A stretch of 64,000 bases of DNA, from contig QNQO01001151.1 of NCBI GenBank assembly GCA_003290165.1, positions 1 to 64,000 on the forward strand, in the 5' to 3' direction. The stretch is from Berberis thunbergii (lineage: Eukaryota > Streptophyta > Magnoliopsida > Ranunculales > Berberidaceae). Each line of letters begins with the position of its first letter. Within the stretch, counting starts at the first letter, position 1. Of the stretch, positions 23,034 to 36,128 are shown piece by piece. Both the position numbers and the translations under genes were made by a program. The notes beneath the pieces are model-generated. The model was not told the DNA's origin. It ran no database searches and was given only the letters and a program-made list of their open reading frames with translations.

Positions 23034-23954
23034 AAGAAGTTCAAGCCTCCAAAGCTTGACTTCTACGATGGGACCGCCGTCTCATTCAACTACCTATGCC
23101 ATTACCAGCATGTAATGACACTCAAAGAAGGATTCGAGTCGGTGATGTGCAGAACTTTCCCCACTAGTATGAAAAAGTAAGCACTAACGTGGTTCCACAG
23201 CCTCCCTCTAAAGTCGATCAACTCATTCAAAATGTTGGCGAAAGAATTCCCGATGCGTTTTGTAGGAAGAAAGTCAACGCCTCCGAAAAGGCCCACACTA
23301 CATACTTTTTCTCAAGCATAGATCCAATGAGACACTCAAAGAGTATGTCACGCGCTTCAACGATGAGTTGACACTCATCGATGGCTGCAGCGACGACATA
23401 GGCGTGATGACTTTTACCGCAGGCCTGAAGGACAGAAAGCTCTATGAGTGTTTCACCTTGGAACCCTCATTGGATATGGCGGAACTCTTCATGAGCGCCC
23501 AGAGGTATATCATCTTAGAAGAGTTGAAAACTGTGAAGAGGGAAATAGAAGATGATAAGAAATCCTCCGCTCCTAAAGATAAGAAGGAGATGAGGAGACG
23601 TGAGGATGAAGAAAGAAGCAAGCAAAAACGCAATGACAACAGATCAGACCCTGGCTGGAACAAGCCAGAGAAAACATCCAATTATGTTGGATCCAAAGTC
23701 GTGACCTCCCTCAATTCTAGCTTATTGGATGTCCTGAATTCCATGAAAAACTGGTGAGATCTTAAGTGACCCTGAAGAAGCGCGAAAACCCCTCCAAACG
23801 TGACAACAACAAATACTACTCATACCACAAGGAAGGTGATCATGACACCAACGACTGCAAGAGTATAAGATACGAGATCGAGTACTGGATCCGTAGGGGC
23901 AAACTAATGAAATTCCTGAGCTTCGAGAAGCAATTGAAAAGACCCAGGGACTAG
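23034..23954 (+). pseudogene. gag relic of internal region 1 (Ty3/gypsy, Tat-like)
   Basis: Capsid-type gag of a plant Ty3/gypsy element of the Tat kind. 23034-23300 reads KFKPPKLDFYDGTAVSFNYL then ESVMCRTFPTSMKK, a stop, and ALTWFHSLPLKSINSFKML, the order of the Retrotrans_gag domain. After a frameshift the frame resumes at about 23308 (NETLKEYVTRFNDELTLIDG) and continues to 23757 with a lysine/arginine/glutamate-rich tail. 23766-23954 has a degenerate zinc-knuckle-like motif (YYSYHKEGDHDTNDCKSI). The protease part expected next is missing because the sequence jumps to LTR copy B at 24049. Confidence 0.8.
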
Positions 23955-24048
23955 GGGGAGTCAGTTAAGGAAATAGAGAAGGAGACTCCGGGAATAATCT
24001 ATGTCGTTCATGGAGTTGGACCAGATGAAGACCAGTCGAACAGGTCCC

Positions 24049-27000
24049 GCAAGCAAAGTGTGATGTAAAGAACAATAAGTGAGTTGTCAAGCTCAATGTG
24101 AAACAACTGCAACTTTCTTAATAAGGATATGTATCGCACACATACATATGCCACACTTCAAGGGTGGGTGCATTTTTTCATATTTTGTTGTGTAATCCAC
24201 TCTTATCATCCTTATTCAATCCTATCCACATTTAAGCTTATTCGTTTTGTCGTACTTCTTCGATCCTATCCAGAATTGATCTTATCTGTTTTGATGTGTT
24301 GTTTCGATCATATCAACAATTGATCCTATCCACAGTTGATGTTATCCGATTTTGATTCCACATCACATGCCTTATAATAATTTGTTCAGAGTATGATTTT
24401 ATCGTGAAATGTAACAACTTACTACATTACTGACATGCAATTTGCCATTTAAAAACTTTATTCTTTATCGCCTTTCCTAGTGTCATCCAACAACCTTTGT
24501 TGTTTCTTAAAAGATAATATATTTTGTAATTTTGTTTATCATCTAATTCCGTCGTTGCATACGACGAAATTTGGTAGCTTTGCATATAAATGTGAGGCAT
24601 GTATTAAACAATGCAAATTCCATTGTTTCCCATAAATGGTCCTAGAACTTAGAGTTCTTACATAGTAGTGAGTTTTTCCTTAATTGTTAAAGAGAGGTTA
24701 TGTTAATTTTCATTCCCAATATGAGCCCTAGCCAAGGCAGTGGTGGTGTTCTTACTCTTAGAAAAACCATGAGATCACAGATCTAATCCCTGTTAGCTAT
24801 CCAAGATGGCATTAGAAGGAGGTAAACTTTTTTCTTCGCTAATTTGCTATCATTTTTATTCCACTTATGATGTTTTCTTTCTTCAACTTACTTTATTTTA
24901 TGCAAACATTAAATCTTGTGTCCAGGAATCAACAATCAAGAAAAATCTAAAAAAATGATTTGCTGCCAAAATTTGGTTTTCTCAAATTGACTTTCTAGGT
25001 TTAGAAAAAGAAAAAAAATCAAAGTAAAAAAAGAAAAAACAAATTCAACCTATGCACTTTTTTCGTGAAAGTATAATCAATTTGTGTCTATTATCCACTT
25101 AAATTTTTTTTTTTGTTGTGAAATTTGCAGAGGTGGTTGGTTTTGAATCCATGCGAAGCCACCATTCCTCTCTCATAGTTTCTATTGCTGCTTGTGGTGG
25201 CTTGGAGTGTGAAAGTGAGCAGAGATGATTTCATCGTAACTCCACCAATGTGAGCGTCTAAGGTTGTATTACAGATCCGAAGTCTAGATTGTAAGGGGGA
25301 GGGTTTTTATTTCTATTAGTTTGATTGACTATGTAATGTCCATTATATATTGTACTTTCAAAATGTTGGTGTTAAAAGTGAAGTATTAATTTCGCCTTTT
25401 GAACTATCACCTGTCCTTTGTAAATAATTTTTCAATAATTCTAGGAGTAATTCTAGGTGTCGAGGAAACCAGCGAGGAAATGAGCGAGGGGAGGGAGGTG
25501 GCGGAGTGGGAACCGTTCACCTCCCTCGGGATGACTGCCATCTTTTTGGTGCGCGCATTCCGAAGGATGTGAACGGTTCCCACTCCGCCACCTCCCTCCC
25601 CTCGCTCATTTCCTTGCTGGTTTCCTCGATACCTATAATTTCTCATAATTCTAGATGGCTAGGCCCTAGCGCCAGGGAGCCTCCTCTACACGTGAAGATC
25701 ACACAGATCCACATATTCATTGTACGTGGATTTGTACACACGGCGAATCAAGAGAGACATTGTACTCACTGACATTGTACGTGGATTCGTAATCACTGTA
25801 CGCTAGAGAGACATTGCACTCAATGCGAATCAACGAATCATCTTTCCTCACTTCTTCCTCTCCAATCCTCAAGTTCCTCTCTCTATACTCGACTAAACCC
25901 TAAGTTTTCAGTCTAGTAAACATTTCAGTTCTTGACATAATTGTTGAGTTCTCTCTCTCAATTGTTGCAATGATTGGGCATTCATGATGTGTGAATAAAA
26001 GGCTGAGTTGAAGTGGAAGCCATGAGAGGTGAATAGAGACAAAGGGGCCCATCAATAATGATGGCGATAGATGATGATGGAGTATGGGAGATCAGTTGGG
26101 GGTTGTGATATGCTACAGAGAAGATGAAGAACAGAGGAAGGAAGGAAGGAAGACATGGAGAAGAAATGTATTTTTAACCATTGGATTACTTCACATTAAA
26201 AATCAAAACTGTTAGATGCCTTTGTTCAATTTTTGGTAAAGTAGCGTGTGCATTCCAAAAGGGTATCTTAGTACATTTCAAAACTTTGTTCAGTCAACAC
26301 CATTACCTAACTCGTGTTAGAAAATGGGGGTTAGACCAGGTTAAAATTTAAAATGAGTGTAAAACTCAATTAGATATAAATTAATAAGGGCCAAACTCTA
26401 AAAAATTCAAAATGGAATGAGAATTACAATTTACTAATTTAATTTTAGTGAAAGACTACTACTCGTCCACTACGTAGGTATTCACCAAAAAATTCTTTTA
26501 CATTAATGAGATGAAGCAATGTTTGTAAATCAAAGTATGGTGAAAAGAACAAGAACAATGAACACTTGACAATAAATCAAATAGGGTCACCATGAAACAA
26601 ACACAACTCGGTTAACAAGAGTGTTGTAAAATGAACATGGCACAAGTCGTTAAATAATTGTGTCACATAATGGACGTGACCACAAATATGATGCCATCCA
26701 TTAAATTGGTGAGGAATGATTCTTCTTGTTTGTTTATTGGATGTTGTCGAATGTAGATTAGAGAGCAACTGCATTCCTTTCAAAAATTACGATCATTGCC
26801 CTCATATAGAGATCAAGCCGGATGTTATCCTTTATATTTTCTTAAGTAAAACTTACAATTCTAACTTGAAATAAACCTTGAATTCTAGTAGGTTTATTAG
26901 TTTTGTCAATCTGTGTATCTAGCAGAGTAGAGTCAGTGACCCTTGTTGTAATCATTGAACTAGTCGGTTGTTATTTGGTGTAGCATTATGTGTTATATCT

Positions 27001-27301
27001 TTGCTACAAGTGGATAACATTCAATTTCCTTATTTGTTGTTGTTGAGCAATGTTTTGAAATATTGGCTTAACATAGTTTCATATCAAGTAGTGAGGAAGA
27101 TCGTTTGAAGTTTTAATGGAGTGAACATGTCTCTCATTAGCGAAAAAGGTCTTTTGGGGGCAGTCGAGTAGTTGAACCCCGTTTGTAAAAACCCCACGAC
27201 CGAGCACGATGATTGTAAACATATCCATTGGCCAGACATGTCGTTTGTACGTAGTGTAAGGTGGTGGGGGCTTTGCTCTCTTCACTGCTCCAGTCCCAAC
27301 A
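24049..27301 (+). mobile_element. LTR-like repeat, copy B
   Basis: Second copy of the LTR-like repeat. It lacks the first 54 or so bases seen in copies A and C. The junction with gag lies in gcaagc (24049-24054), which occurs both in the gag/pro partner sequence (30632-30637) and in the LTR (15291-15296; 33012-33017). It ends cccaaca before a primer binding site and is interrupted by a 200-bp Mutator-like MITE at 25445-25644. Confidence 0.75.
25445..25644. mobile_element. Mutator-like foldback MITE with 10-bp target duplication
   Basis: 200 bp of two inverted arms of about 80 bases each (left gagtaattctaggtgtcgag, right ctcgatacctataatttctc) with a small loop. ataattctag at 25435-25444 and 25645-25654 is a perfect 10-bp target duplication. 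LTR copies A (17590) and C (34360) show the empty site. A related element is at 49940-50142. Confidence 0.85.
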
Positions 27302-27303
27302 AA

Positions 27304-27316
27304 TGGTATCAAAGCC
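27304..27316 (+). promoter_or_regulatory. Primer binding site after LTR copy B
   Basis: tggtatcaaagcc, one mismatch from the initiator Met tRNA complement, two bases after the LTR-ending CA. Confidence 0.75.
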
Positions 27317-29608
27317 AATGGTTTGGCTTTAGGTTTGGCGAGTTGTAAGTGTAGGATAGCACGTTGAGGTGGAGTTTATCCCGGGCAATGGTAGGCTCAA
27401 TATGTTTCCCCAAGGTGAAGATGTTTGAAATATTGATTCAACATAGTCCCTTATCAAGTAGTGAGCAACATCTTTTGGGAGCAATTGAGTAGTTGAGCCA
27501 TGTTCGTAAAAACCCCACATTTGGGCGTGACGGTTCTATAAGTTGGGGACAATATTTTTGCTTGAGACATGTGATATTCACGTAATTTATACTTAAATTA
27601 CCTTATAATTTATATTTTTAGTGTTTCAAATATTTTATTCTAATTATTTCATTTTCGTGTTTTTATAGGATTGGGAGCTTAAACAATGAAATAGTATCAA
27701 AACAGAAAGTTGGAAGATCACTCATTTGAAAAACTCAAAGAGTGGTACAAAATGACGATGACCCAAGTCAAAACCATCCAAGCTAAGCCCTGGACAAAGC
27801 CCAAACCCAAACCCAAAAGTAAACCTAAAAACTTGTCTCATCATCTATTTATTTTTGAGTTACTTACCTTTTAGCCCCCATTAGTTCTTACGTATTCTTC
27901 TTTGTCCCCCAATTTGAGTCTTGACCCTTAAGTCAAGGCATTTGATTAGCGGAAAACATCCACATATTTGAAATGTCAAAATTGCCCTTCGACAAGTCAA
28001 AACTTTTGACTCTCCATGGCATATCTTTGTGAAAATTGAAGGTTGTCAAGAACAATTGGCATATGTAGTATAACTAGGGTATTCCTCGTGCCATTAGCAC
28101 GATAAAAGTTTAACATGATAAATAGAGTGTATTCTACTTTAAATATCAAGATAAATGAATATAAAAATGTTAGAATTGAGAATGAAACCCATGCACTCTT
28201 ATTGGGGATTGATTGAAAGTAAGACATAAATGCTAATTTTAAGTCTCAACCATTAGATGAAACACATTTCAACCATGAACTATGTTTATCTATAAACTTT
28301 TCTCTTAGTGCTTTTAATTTCTATGTGATCCGTTAGATCCTTGTATTTGGATAAATCTCAACCATATTTTATCTCCAACCTCAAACATCCTTCTGATTTG
28401 TAATATAGATGAACACATTTTTGAGCCTCTTCTTCTCTGAGGTTTATTGCTTCATCACCATCAACAACAACAAAAACAATTCAACAAACTCCATTAAGAT
28501 TAAACAACTTAAACCATCAATCAAACTGAGTAAATAAAAAGTAAAGAAGTGCTCACCTAATAGTGTTGCTTGAAAAATATACTTCCCCAACAGAATTTGA
28601 TCATTTAAATCGACCCCATCACCACTTTGCTATTTCTTGATTCTCAGTATGCAATTCACATTCCACAAGAACATCACAAAGATTTCACCTGCAACACTCT
28701 TCACCACCACTGGGCCTCGCCCACTAATCACCCGATCCAACCCCATGATGGTTAACTCTCTGTACATGGAACTTAAGGACATGATCAGAACCAGGCTTAT
28801 TTTTAGCAAAAATTAGAGTCAACGATGGGACAATCATCACTGATGAAAAACCCCAAAGTTTCAATTTTAGAGAAAGTGATTAGAGTAAACTGATTGAAGA
28901 AGATGGGTCAGTGGGGTTGAAATGGGTGCTTTGTTCTTTAGTGGGCAAGTTGTCAAGCTCATCATCTTCCCTCACCACCAGAATCTGCTCAGAATCCCTA
29001 TCCACCACACTTGCGAACCTCCTTTAGGAAAAATCGTCGAGGATAATCAATCCAACGATAAATTCACCAAATCAAATTGCAAAATGGAAGAAGGAGAATG
29101 GCAACCGATGGGTTATGATATGTTGTCAAATGAGCCCTTGATGATGCAGAGATGGTGGTTGTGTGAATGGAGATTAAATTGGAGAGCGTAAGCATGGGGG
29201 TTGTAGGGCATGGGAAAGAGGGGCTCTGAAGATGGCTAAGATATCCCCGCCCACCCACCACCACCACTTTGATTGGGGTTTGGGGCTACTAATTGGTGCT
29301 CTGGGTAGTGGAGATGGTGGAGGGTGTTGATTATGTGGTGGTGGAGTGACACGTGCCTCGACATGCTAATGGAGATCAAGAACAACACATGCCTCCATCT
29401 TCGGAAGACAACAGAGAGCAAGCACAAAAGAGTCAAGCCCTTGGTAGTTCCATTGGTTCAAAAGAGGCGGGGCAGCTAACATGGAACCGACTTTTCGGGC
29501 AGAGAGGCTTGGCCCTCAGAACCCCCTCCGCAGAGGGGCATACAACCCAAACGTGTTGTACCGTCTCTTTGTTCTACCATCCGTGGATCGTATCATGAAC
29601 AAGACCCT
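27317..29608 (+). mobile_element. Leader of internal region 2
   Basis: Counterpart of 20750-23030, including the diverged repeat of the LTR end and the 89-codon reading at 28922-29191. It carries small insertions such as the caacaacaacaaaaac stretch near 28463. No independent gene recognised. Confidence 0.6.
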
Positions 29609-30480
29609 TTCCAAAGAAGTTCAAGCCTCCAAAGCTTGACTTCTACGATGGGACCGCCGACTCATTCAACTACGTACGCCATTACTAGCATGTAATGGCA
29701 CTCAAAGAAGGATCCGAGTCGGTGATGTGTAGAACTTCCCCACCAGTATGAAAAAGTTAGCACTAACATGGTTCCACAGCCTCCTTCCGAAGTCGATTGA
29801 CTCATTCAAAATGCTGGGGAAAGAATTCTTGACGCGTTTTGTAGGAAGGAAGTCAACGCCTTCGAAAAGGCCCACACTACATACTTTTTCTCAAGCATAG
29901 ATCCAATGAGACACTCAAAGAGTATGTCACGCACTTCAACGATGAGCTGACACTCATCGATGGCTGCAGCGACGACATAGGCATGATGACTTTTACCGCA
30001 GGCCTGAAGGACAGAAAGCTCTATGAGTGTTTCACCTTGGAACCCCCATTGGATATGGCGGAACTCTTCAAGAGTGCCCAGAGGTATATCATCTTAGAAG
30101 AGTTGAGAACTGTGAAGAGGGAAACAAAACATGATAAGAAATCCTCCGCTCCTAAAGATAAGAAGGAGTTGAGGAGACGTGAGGATGAAGAAATTAAAAG
30201 CAAGCAAAAGCGCAATGACAACAGGTCAGACCCTGGCCGGAACAGGCCAGAAAAAACATCCAATTATGTTGGATCCAGAGTTGTAACCCCCCTCAATTCT
30301 AGCTTATTGGATGTCTTGAATTCCATGAAAAACTGGGAAGATCTTAAGTGACCCCTGAAGAAGCGCGAAGACCCCTCCAAACGTGACAACAACAAATACT
30401 GCTCATACCACAAGGAAGGTGATCATGACACCAACGACTGCAAGAGTATAAGATACGAGATTGAGTACTGGAATCTGTAG
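29609..30480 (+). pseudogene. gag relic of internal region 2 (Ty3/gypsy, Tat-like)
   Basis: Same gag as 23034-23954. KKFKPPKLDFYDGTADSFNY begins it, followed by a stop (HY then TAG) and frameshifts. The longest open stretch, 29983-30351, covers FTAGLKDRKLYECFTLEPPL and a basic, charged tail ending SMKNWEDLK. The zinc-knuckle-like motif YCSYHKEGDHDTNDCKS lies at about 30397-30450. Gag would form the cytoplasmic virus-like particle. This copy has stops the first copy lacks, and the reverse. Confidence 0.8.
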
Positions 30481-30734
30481 GGGCAAGCTAAAGGAATTCC
30501 TGAGCTCCAAGAAGCAATTGAAAAGACCCAGGGACCAGGGGGAGTCAGTTAAGGAAAAGAGAAGGAGACTCCGAGCATAATCTATGTCGTTCATGGAGTC
30601 GAACCAGATGAAGACCAGTCGAACAAGTCTCGCAAGCGAACTCTTCTGGAGATGCGAACTTAGCCCGCAGATGAGGACAAACGTGTTTACTACTAGAGGG
30701 TGCAAAGCCCCATTCCCACCTTAATCCTTATAGA

Positions 30735-31075
30735 CAAGGACTTCAAATGAGTCCGAGCACCGCACAATGAAGTTCTTGTCGTATCGGTTTCCATTGTGAG
30801 GTGGGAGGTAAAGAGAGCTTTGGTAGACATGGGAAACTCGCTCAACGTCCAGTTCTGTAACGTGTTCCGTGCTATGGACCTCAAGGGGGTGAACCTGACA
30901 TCCTTAGACAACTCTCTGATCGGATTCAGCGGAGAAAATGCTTCCTAATCGGGAAGATAAGGTTAGTAGTAGTGGCAGGAGAGCCACAACTCAGAAAAGT
31001 CATGTTTTTGGACTTCAAGGTAGTGGACGCGTCATCTACCTACAACCTTATCCTGGGAAGACCATGGCTCTACTA
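30735..31075 (+). pseudogene. Retroelement aspartic protease relic
   Basis: Pepsin-like retropepsin fragment. VKRALVDMGNSLNVQFCNVF carries D-M-G in place of the active-site D-T/S-G, followed by RAMDLKGVNL and SLIGFSGE. After a frameshift near 30940 the frame continues FLIGKIRLVVVAGEPQLRKV and ends ASSTYNLILGRPWLY followed by a stop. The ILGRPWL end matches Tat-type proteases. This is the last pol domain found: no RT, RNase H or integrase motif follows before LTR copy C. Confidence 0.75.
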
Positions 31076-32700
31076 GATGGAGGCATGAGTCTCCACTCTT
31101 CACAAGTGCGTTAAGTACATTGCTAACCACTATAAAAGATTGTTACGTGGAGACCAGCCTATGGCACAAGGCTGCCCTTATGCTGCATTAAAGCAAATAA
31201 AATGTTCCTAGATCCTACAACGCAACCTAAAATAGTGTCAAATTCTGCGACTGTGGATGCACAACTCCATTCACACGAGATCCCAACATCGGTGGCTAAT
31301 TTTAGAAAAGGGGAACAATCAAGTGGAATAGAAGTAGTCTGCTCTTCAACCAAGCAGAACAGAGAGGTCAATGCAGATGAGAGTACAACCCCCGACATTT
31401 CATCGATGCGGAGATTAACTCCCACACAAGGTTTACTCTTCAGTAGCCTCAGTAACATCAGCGAAGCTCAACAGTCCGCTGAAAGTATCAACGATCCAAC
31501 AAGGGTCGTGCGAATTCACTTCAGGGTCGGATCGACTTTTCTCCGCCAACGGTTAGTCTATTTGAGTTTTTTATTTTTCTTTCCATAGTCAATGTAGAGT
31601 TTTAGATCTTAGAAACTTATGTGATTTGCAATTATTTAAGAAATAAATAAAGAATTAGGTAAACAAGCTCTATTGATTACTGGAAAGATGTAACAACGGG
31701 TGCCCTGAGGCGGATACAAAAGACTACATACTACGAGCATCTGAATTTGATGAGACATAAAAACTTGCTTAAACAGTCCGACTCCAGAAGAGAGTTAAGG
31801 TACCCATTGTAGGCTTCGGGATCTTTCCGATGAACGTTATCTGCGAGCAACTGGGGGACGAAGAACAAGCAGAATGAAATAACACATCCAATCCAAGGCC
31901 CCTTCGGATGCAACCCTCAAATACGGTCTGAGGTGGTACAAAATTGGCAACCGGGGGCTCCGCGAGAAGATACGGGCAACTCACACGCTCGATCCAGTCG
32001 ACAAAATGAATTTGGGACAAGCATCAGATTGATACAGGTAGAGTGCACCCTTTCGCAAAAGGGATAAGAAGGGCGTCCAAGAGTCAATGGCCCAATCTAG
32101 TAGACCATGTCCAACTCCACCCCGTCCCAATATCCCAAATTCTAGAGCAAAGCAAGTCAACGAGGCTAATAGAAAAGTGATGGAGGCGACCGCTCAAGAG
32201 TTGGTTGCTGGTATTATCTCTGAGATTAAGTACTCCAGAGCAGCGACGGGCCACCAACACATAAACGACAGACTCATCCCATGAGAGGGATTTCATACTT
32301 CTTCTATGCAATATGAGAAGAAATTATGAGATCTCAACAAAACAACTAGGTGCTCACCCAAAGCAGGTCACCACGCATAACATCGATTCTCATCGTGACT
32401 CATCGCGCAAATGTCAGATCATTCAAAAACTCCGATGATGGAGATTTCTCTTCATCCTTTGGAAAACTCAAATCATTCTCTTCAAGTAAGAACATTACAG
32501 GAGATACGCTCTACAGAAGACAATGCCTACAATGATGGAAAAACACCATTATATTGACATAACGGTTAACCAAATGGGCTCTTAAGCATTAAATGTCAGT
32601 ATTGAATACCGTATGGGAAACGAGGAGACGATGGTTCTCAAGGATACTGTGTAGGTCCATGTTCATCCAATCAACGAGGCTGCATCCAACCCCATTAATT
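31076..32700 (+). mobile_element. 3' part of internal region 2, no polymerase
   Basis: Holds two open stretches (31202-31588 and 32087-32284) that I cannot assign. The earlier piece (about 31080-31200) has GDQPMAQGCPYAALKQ, like the tail after Tat protease. No RT catalytic motif, RNase H or integrase signature was found on either strand. Confidence 0.5.
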
Positions 32701-32709
32701 GAGGGGGAG
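32701..32709 (+). promoter_or_regulatory. Candidate polypurine tract
   Basis: gagggggag followed by taaac, upstream of LTR copy C. The distance to the recognised start of copy C (32958) is about 250 bases, so either the LTR really starts near 32711 and the other copies lack that part, or this is not the tract used. Confidence 0.35.
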
Positions 32710-32957
32710 TAAACGATATGCAACCGTCTCGCAATACACGCCGTACACGAGCGATCTACTCCGTACACGTAGCATATTGCGTGCAAGAAACCCTAGGTCT
32801 CACTCTATGGGCCCACGGGATCAGCCAACTATTCAAACAATATTCTACCACGTGTTTGACATGAGCATGAAAAACCTAGTCATTTCTGACACACGAATCA
32901 CACTTACATACCGCCAGGTGATCCAAGACACTTTGCATACCTGCCCACTATTCAAAC

Positions 32958-35900
32958 ATTATTCACAACTTCCCTTGTTTCATTGAATAAATGAGAGATA
33001 AAATAATGTTTGCAAGCAAAATGTGATGTAAAGAACAATAAGTGGGTTTTGAGCTCAATGTTAAACAACTACAACTTTCTCAATAAGGATAGGTATCGCA
33101 CACATACCTATGGCACACTTCAACGGTGGACATATTTTTTCATTTTATTTTGTGTAATTCATTCTTATCATCCTTATTCAATCTTATCAGCATCGTCATG
33201 CTTCTTTAATCCTATCCACATTCAATATTATTCATTTTGTCGTACTTCTTAAATCCTATCCAAAATTGATCCTATCTGTTTTGCTTTGCTGTTTCGATCA
33301 TATCAACAATTGATCCTATCCATATTTAATGTTATCCGATTTTGATTCCACATCACATGCCTTATAATAATCTGTTCAGAGCATGATTTTATCGTGAAAT
33401 GTAATAACCTACTTTATTACTGACATGCAATTTGCCATTTTAAAATCTTATTCTTTGTCGCCTTTCTTAGTGACATCCAACAACCTTTGTCGTTTCTTAA
33501 AAAATAATATATTTTTTAATTTTGTTTATCATCTAATTCCGTGTTGCATACAACGAAATTTGGTAGCTTTGCATATAAATGTGTTGCATGGATTGAACAA
33601 TGCAAATTCCATTGTTTCCCATAAATGGTCCTAGAACCTAGAACTCTTACATAGTAGTGAGTTTTTCCTTAATTGTCAAAGAGATGTTATGTTAATTTTC
33701 ACTCCCACTATGAGCCCTAGCCAAGGAAGTGGTGGTGTTCTTACTCTTAGAAAAACCATGAGATCACAGATCTAATCCCTGTTAACCATCCAAGATGGCA
33801 TTAGAAGGAGGTAAAAATTTTTTCGCTTATTTGCTACCTTTTTATTCAACTTCTGATGTTTTCTTTCTATCTTCAATTTACTTTATTTTATGTAAATATT
33901 AATTCTTGTGTCCAAGAATCAACAATCAAGAAAAATCTAAACATTGATTTCCTGCCAAAGTAAAAAGACTATGCTATTTCTTCTTGAAAGTATAATCAAT
34001 TTATGTCTATTATCCACCTAATTTTTTTTTGTTGTTGTGAAATTTGCAGAGGTGGTTGGTTTTGAATCCATGCGAAGCCATCATTCCTCTCTCATAGTTT
34101 CTATTGCTACTTGTGGTGGCTTGGAGTGTGAAAGTGAGCATAGATGATATCATCGTAACTCCACCAATGTGAGCATCTGAGGTTGTATTACAGGTTCAAA
34201 GTCTGGATTGTAAGGGGGAGGGTTTTTATTTCAATTAGTTGGATTGACTATGTAATGTCCGTTATATATTGTGCTTTCAAAATGTTGGTGTTAAAAGTGT
34301 AGAATTAACTTCGCATTTTGTACTATCACCTGTCCTTTGTAAATAATTTTTCAATAATTCTAAATGGCTAGGCCCTAGCGCCAGGGAGCCTCCTCTGCAC
34401 GTGAAGATCACACAGATCCACGTATTCATTGTACGTGGATTTGTACTCACTGCGAATCCAGAGAGACATTGTACTCACTGACATTGTACGTGGATTCGTA
34501 ATCACTGTACGCTAGAGTGACATTGCACTCAATGCGAATCCAATTATGGACTTAATCAACAAATCATCTTTCCTCACTTCTTCCTCTCCAATCCTCAAGT
34601 TCCTCTCTCTATACTCGACTAAACCCTAAGTTTTCAGTCTAGTAAACATTTCAGTTCTTGACATAATTGTTGAGTTCTCTCTCTCAATTGTTGCAATGAT
34701 TGGGCATTCATGATGTGTGAATAAAAGGCTGAGTTGAAGTGGAAGCCATGAGAGGTGAATAGAGACAAAGGGGCCCATCAATAATGATGGCGATAGATGA
34801 TGATGGAGTATGGGAGATCAGTTGGGGGTTGTGATATGCTACAGAGAAGATGAAGAACAGAGGAAAGAAGGAAGACATGGAGAAGAAATGTATTTTTAAC
34901 CATTGGATTACTTCACATTAAAAATCAAAACTGTTAGATGCATTTGTTCAATTTTGATAAAGTAGCAGTGTGCATTCCAAAAGGGTATCTTAGTCCATTA
35001 CAAAACTTTGTCTAGTCAACACCATTACCTAACTCGGGTTAGAAAATGAGGGTTAGATCAGGTTAAAATTTAAAATGAGTGTCAAACTCAATTAGATATA
35101 TATTAATAAGGGCCAAACTCTAAAAATTTCAAAATGGAATGAGAGTTACAATTTACTAATTTAATTTTAGTGAAGGACTAATAATCGTTCACTACGTAGG
35201 TATTCACCAAAAATTTCTTTTACATTAATGAGATGAAACAGTGTTTGATCATAGTATGTGAAAAGAACAAGAACAATGAACACTTGGCAATAAATCAAAT
35301 ACGGTCACCGTGAAACAAACACAACTCAGTTAACAAGAGTGCCGCAAAATGAACATGGCACAAATCGTTAACTAAATTGTGTCACATAATGGACGTGACC
35401 GCAAATATGATGTCATCCATTAAATTGGTGAGGAATGATTCTTCTTGTTTGTTTATTGGATGTTGTCGAACGTAGATTAGAGAGCAACTACATTCCTTTT
35501 GAAAATTATGATCATTGCCCTCATATAGAGATCAAGCTAGATTTTATCCTTCATCTTTTCTTAAGTAAAGCTTACAATTCTAACTTGAAATAAACCTTGA
35601 ATTCTTGTAGGTTTATTAGTTTTGTCAATCTGTGGGTCTTGCAAAGTAGAGTCAGTGACCCTTGTTATAATCATTGAATTAGTCAGTTGTTATTCGGTGT
35701 AGCATTATGTGTTCTATCTCTGCTACTAGTGGATAACATTAGAGTTCCTTATTTGTGGTTGTTGAGCAATATTTTGAAATATTAGCTCAACATAGTTTCA
35801 TATCAAGTATTGAGCAAGATCATTTGAAGTTTTAATGGAGTGAACATGCCTCTCATTAGCGAACAGGTCTTTTGGGGGCAGTCGAGTAGTTTAACCTCTT

Positions 35901-36017
35901 TTGTAAATACCCCACACCCAAGCACGACGATTGTAAACATATCCATTGGCTAGACATGTCGTGTGCACGTAGTGTAAGGTGGTGGGGCCTTTGTTCTCTT
36001 CACCCCCAGTTCCAACA
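32958..36017 (+). mobile_element. LTR-like repeat, copy C (no nested insertion)
   Basis: Third copy, about 3.06 kb, free of the insertions seen in A and B and therefore the best reference for them. It runs from attattcacaacttccc to agttccaaca and is followed by a primer binding site and about 95 bases of leader, then joins the Athila-type remnant at about 36128. Confidence 0.75.
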
Positions 36018-36019
36018 AG

Positions 36020-36032
36020 TGGTATCAAAGCC
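36020..36032 (+). promoter_or_regulatory. Primer binding site after LTR copy C
   Basis: tggtatcaaagcc, placed exactly as after copies A and B. A genuine 3' LTR would not be followed by this site, so copy C also begins an (almost entirely lost) internal region. Confidence 0.75.
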
Positions 36033-36128
36033 GATGGCTCGGCTTTAGGCTTGGCGAGTTGTAAGTGCAGGATAACACATTGAGGTATAGCTTATCCCGA
36101 GCAAGGGTAGGATCAATATGTTTCCCCA

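Noticed and set aside
23442..23681. Minus-strand reading opposite gag (also 30021-30263)
   Set aside because: It mirrors the gag frame in both copies; its serine/leucine-rich composition is just the complement of the lysine/glutamate-rich gag tail.
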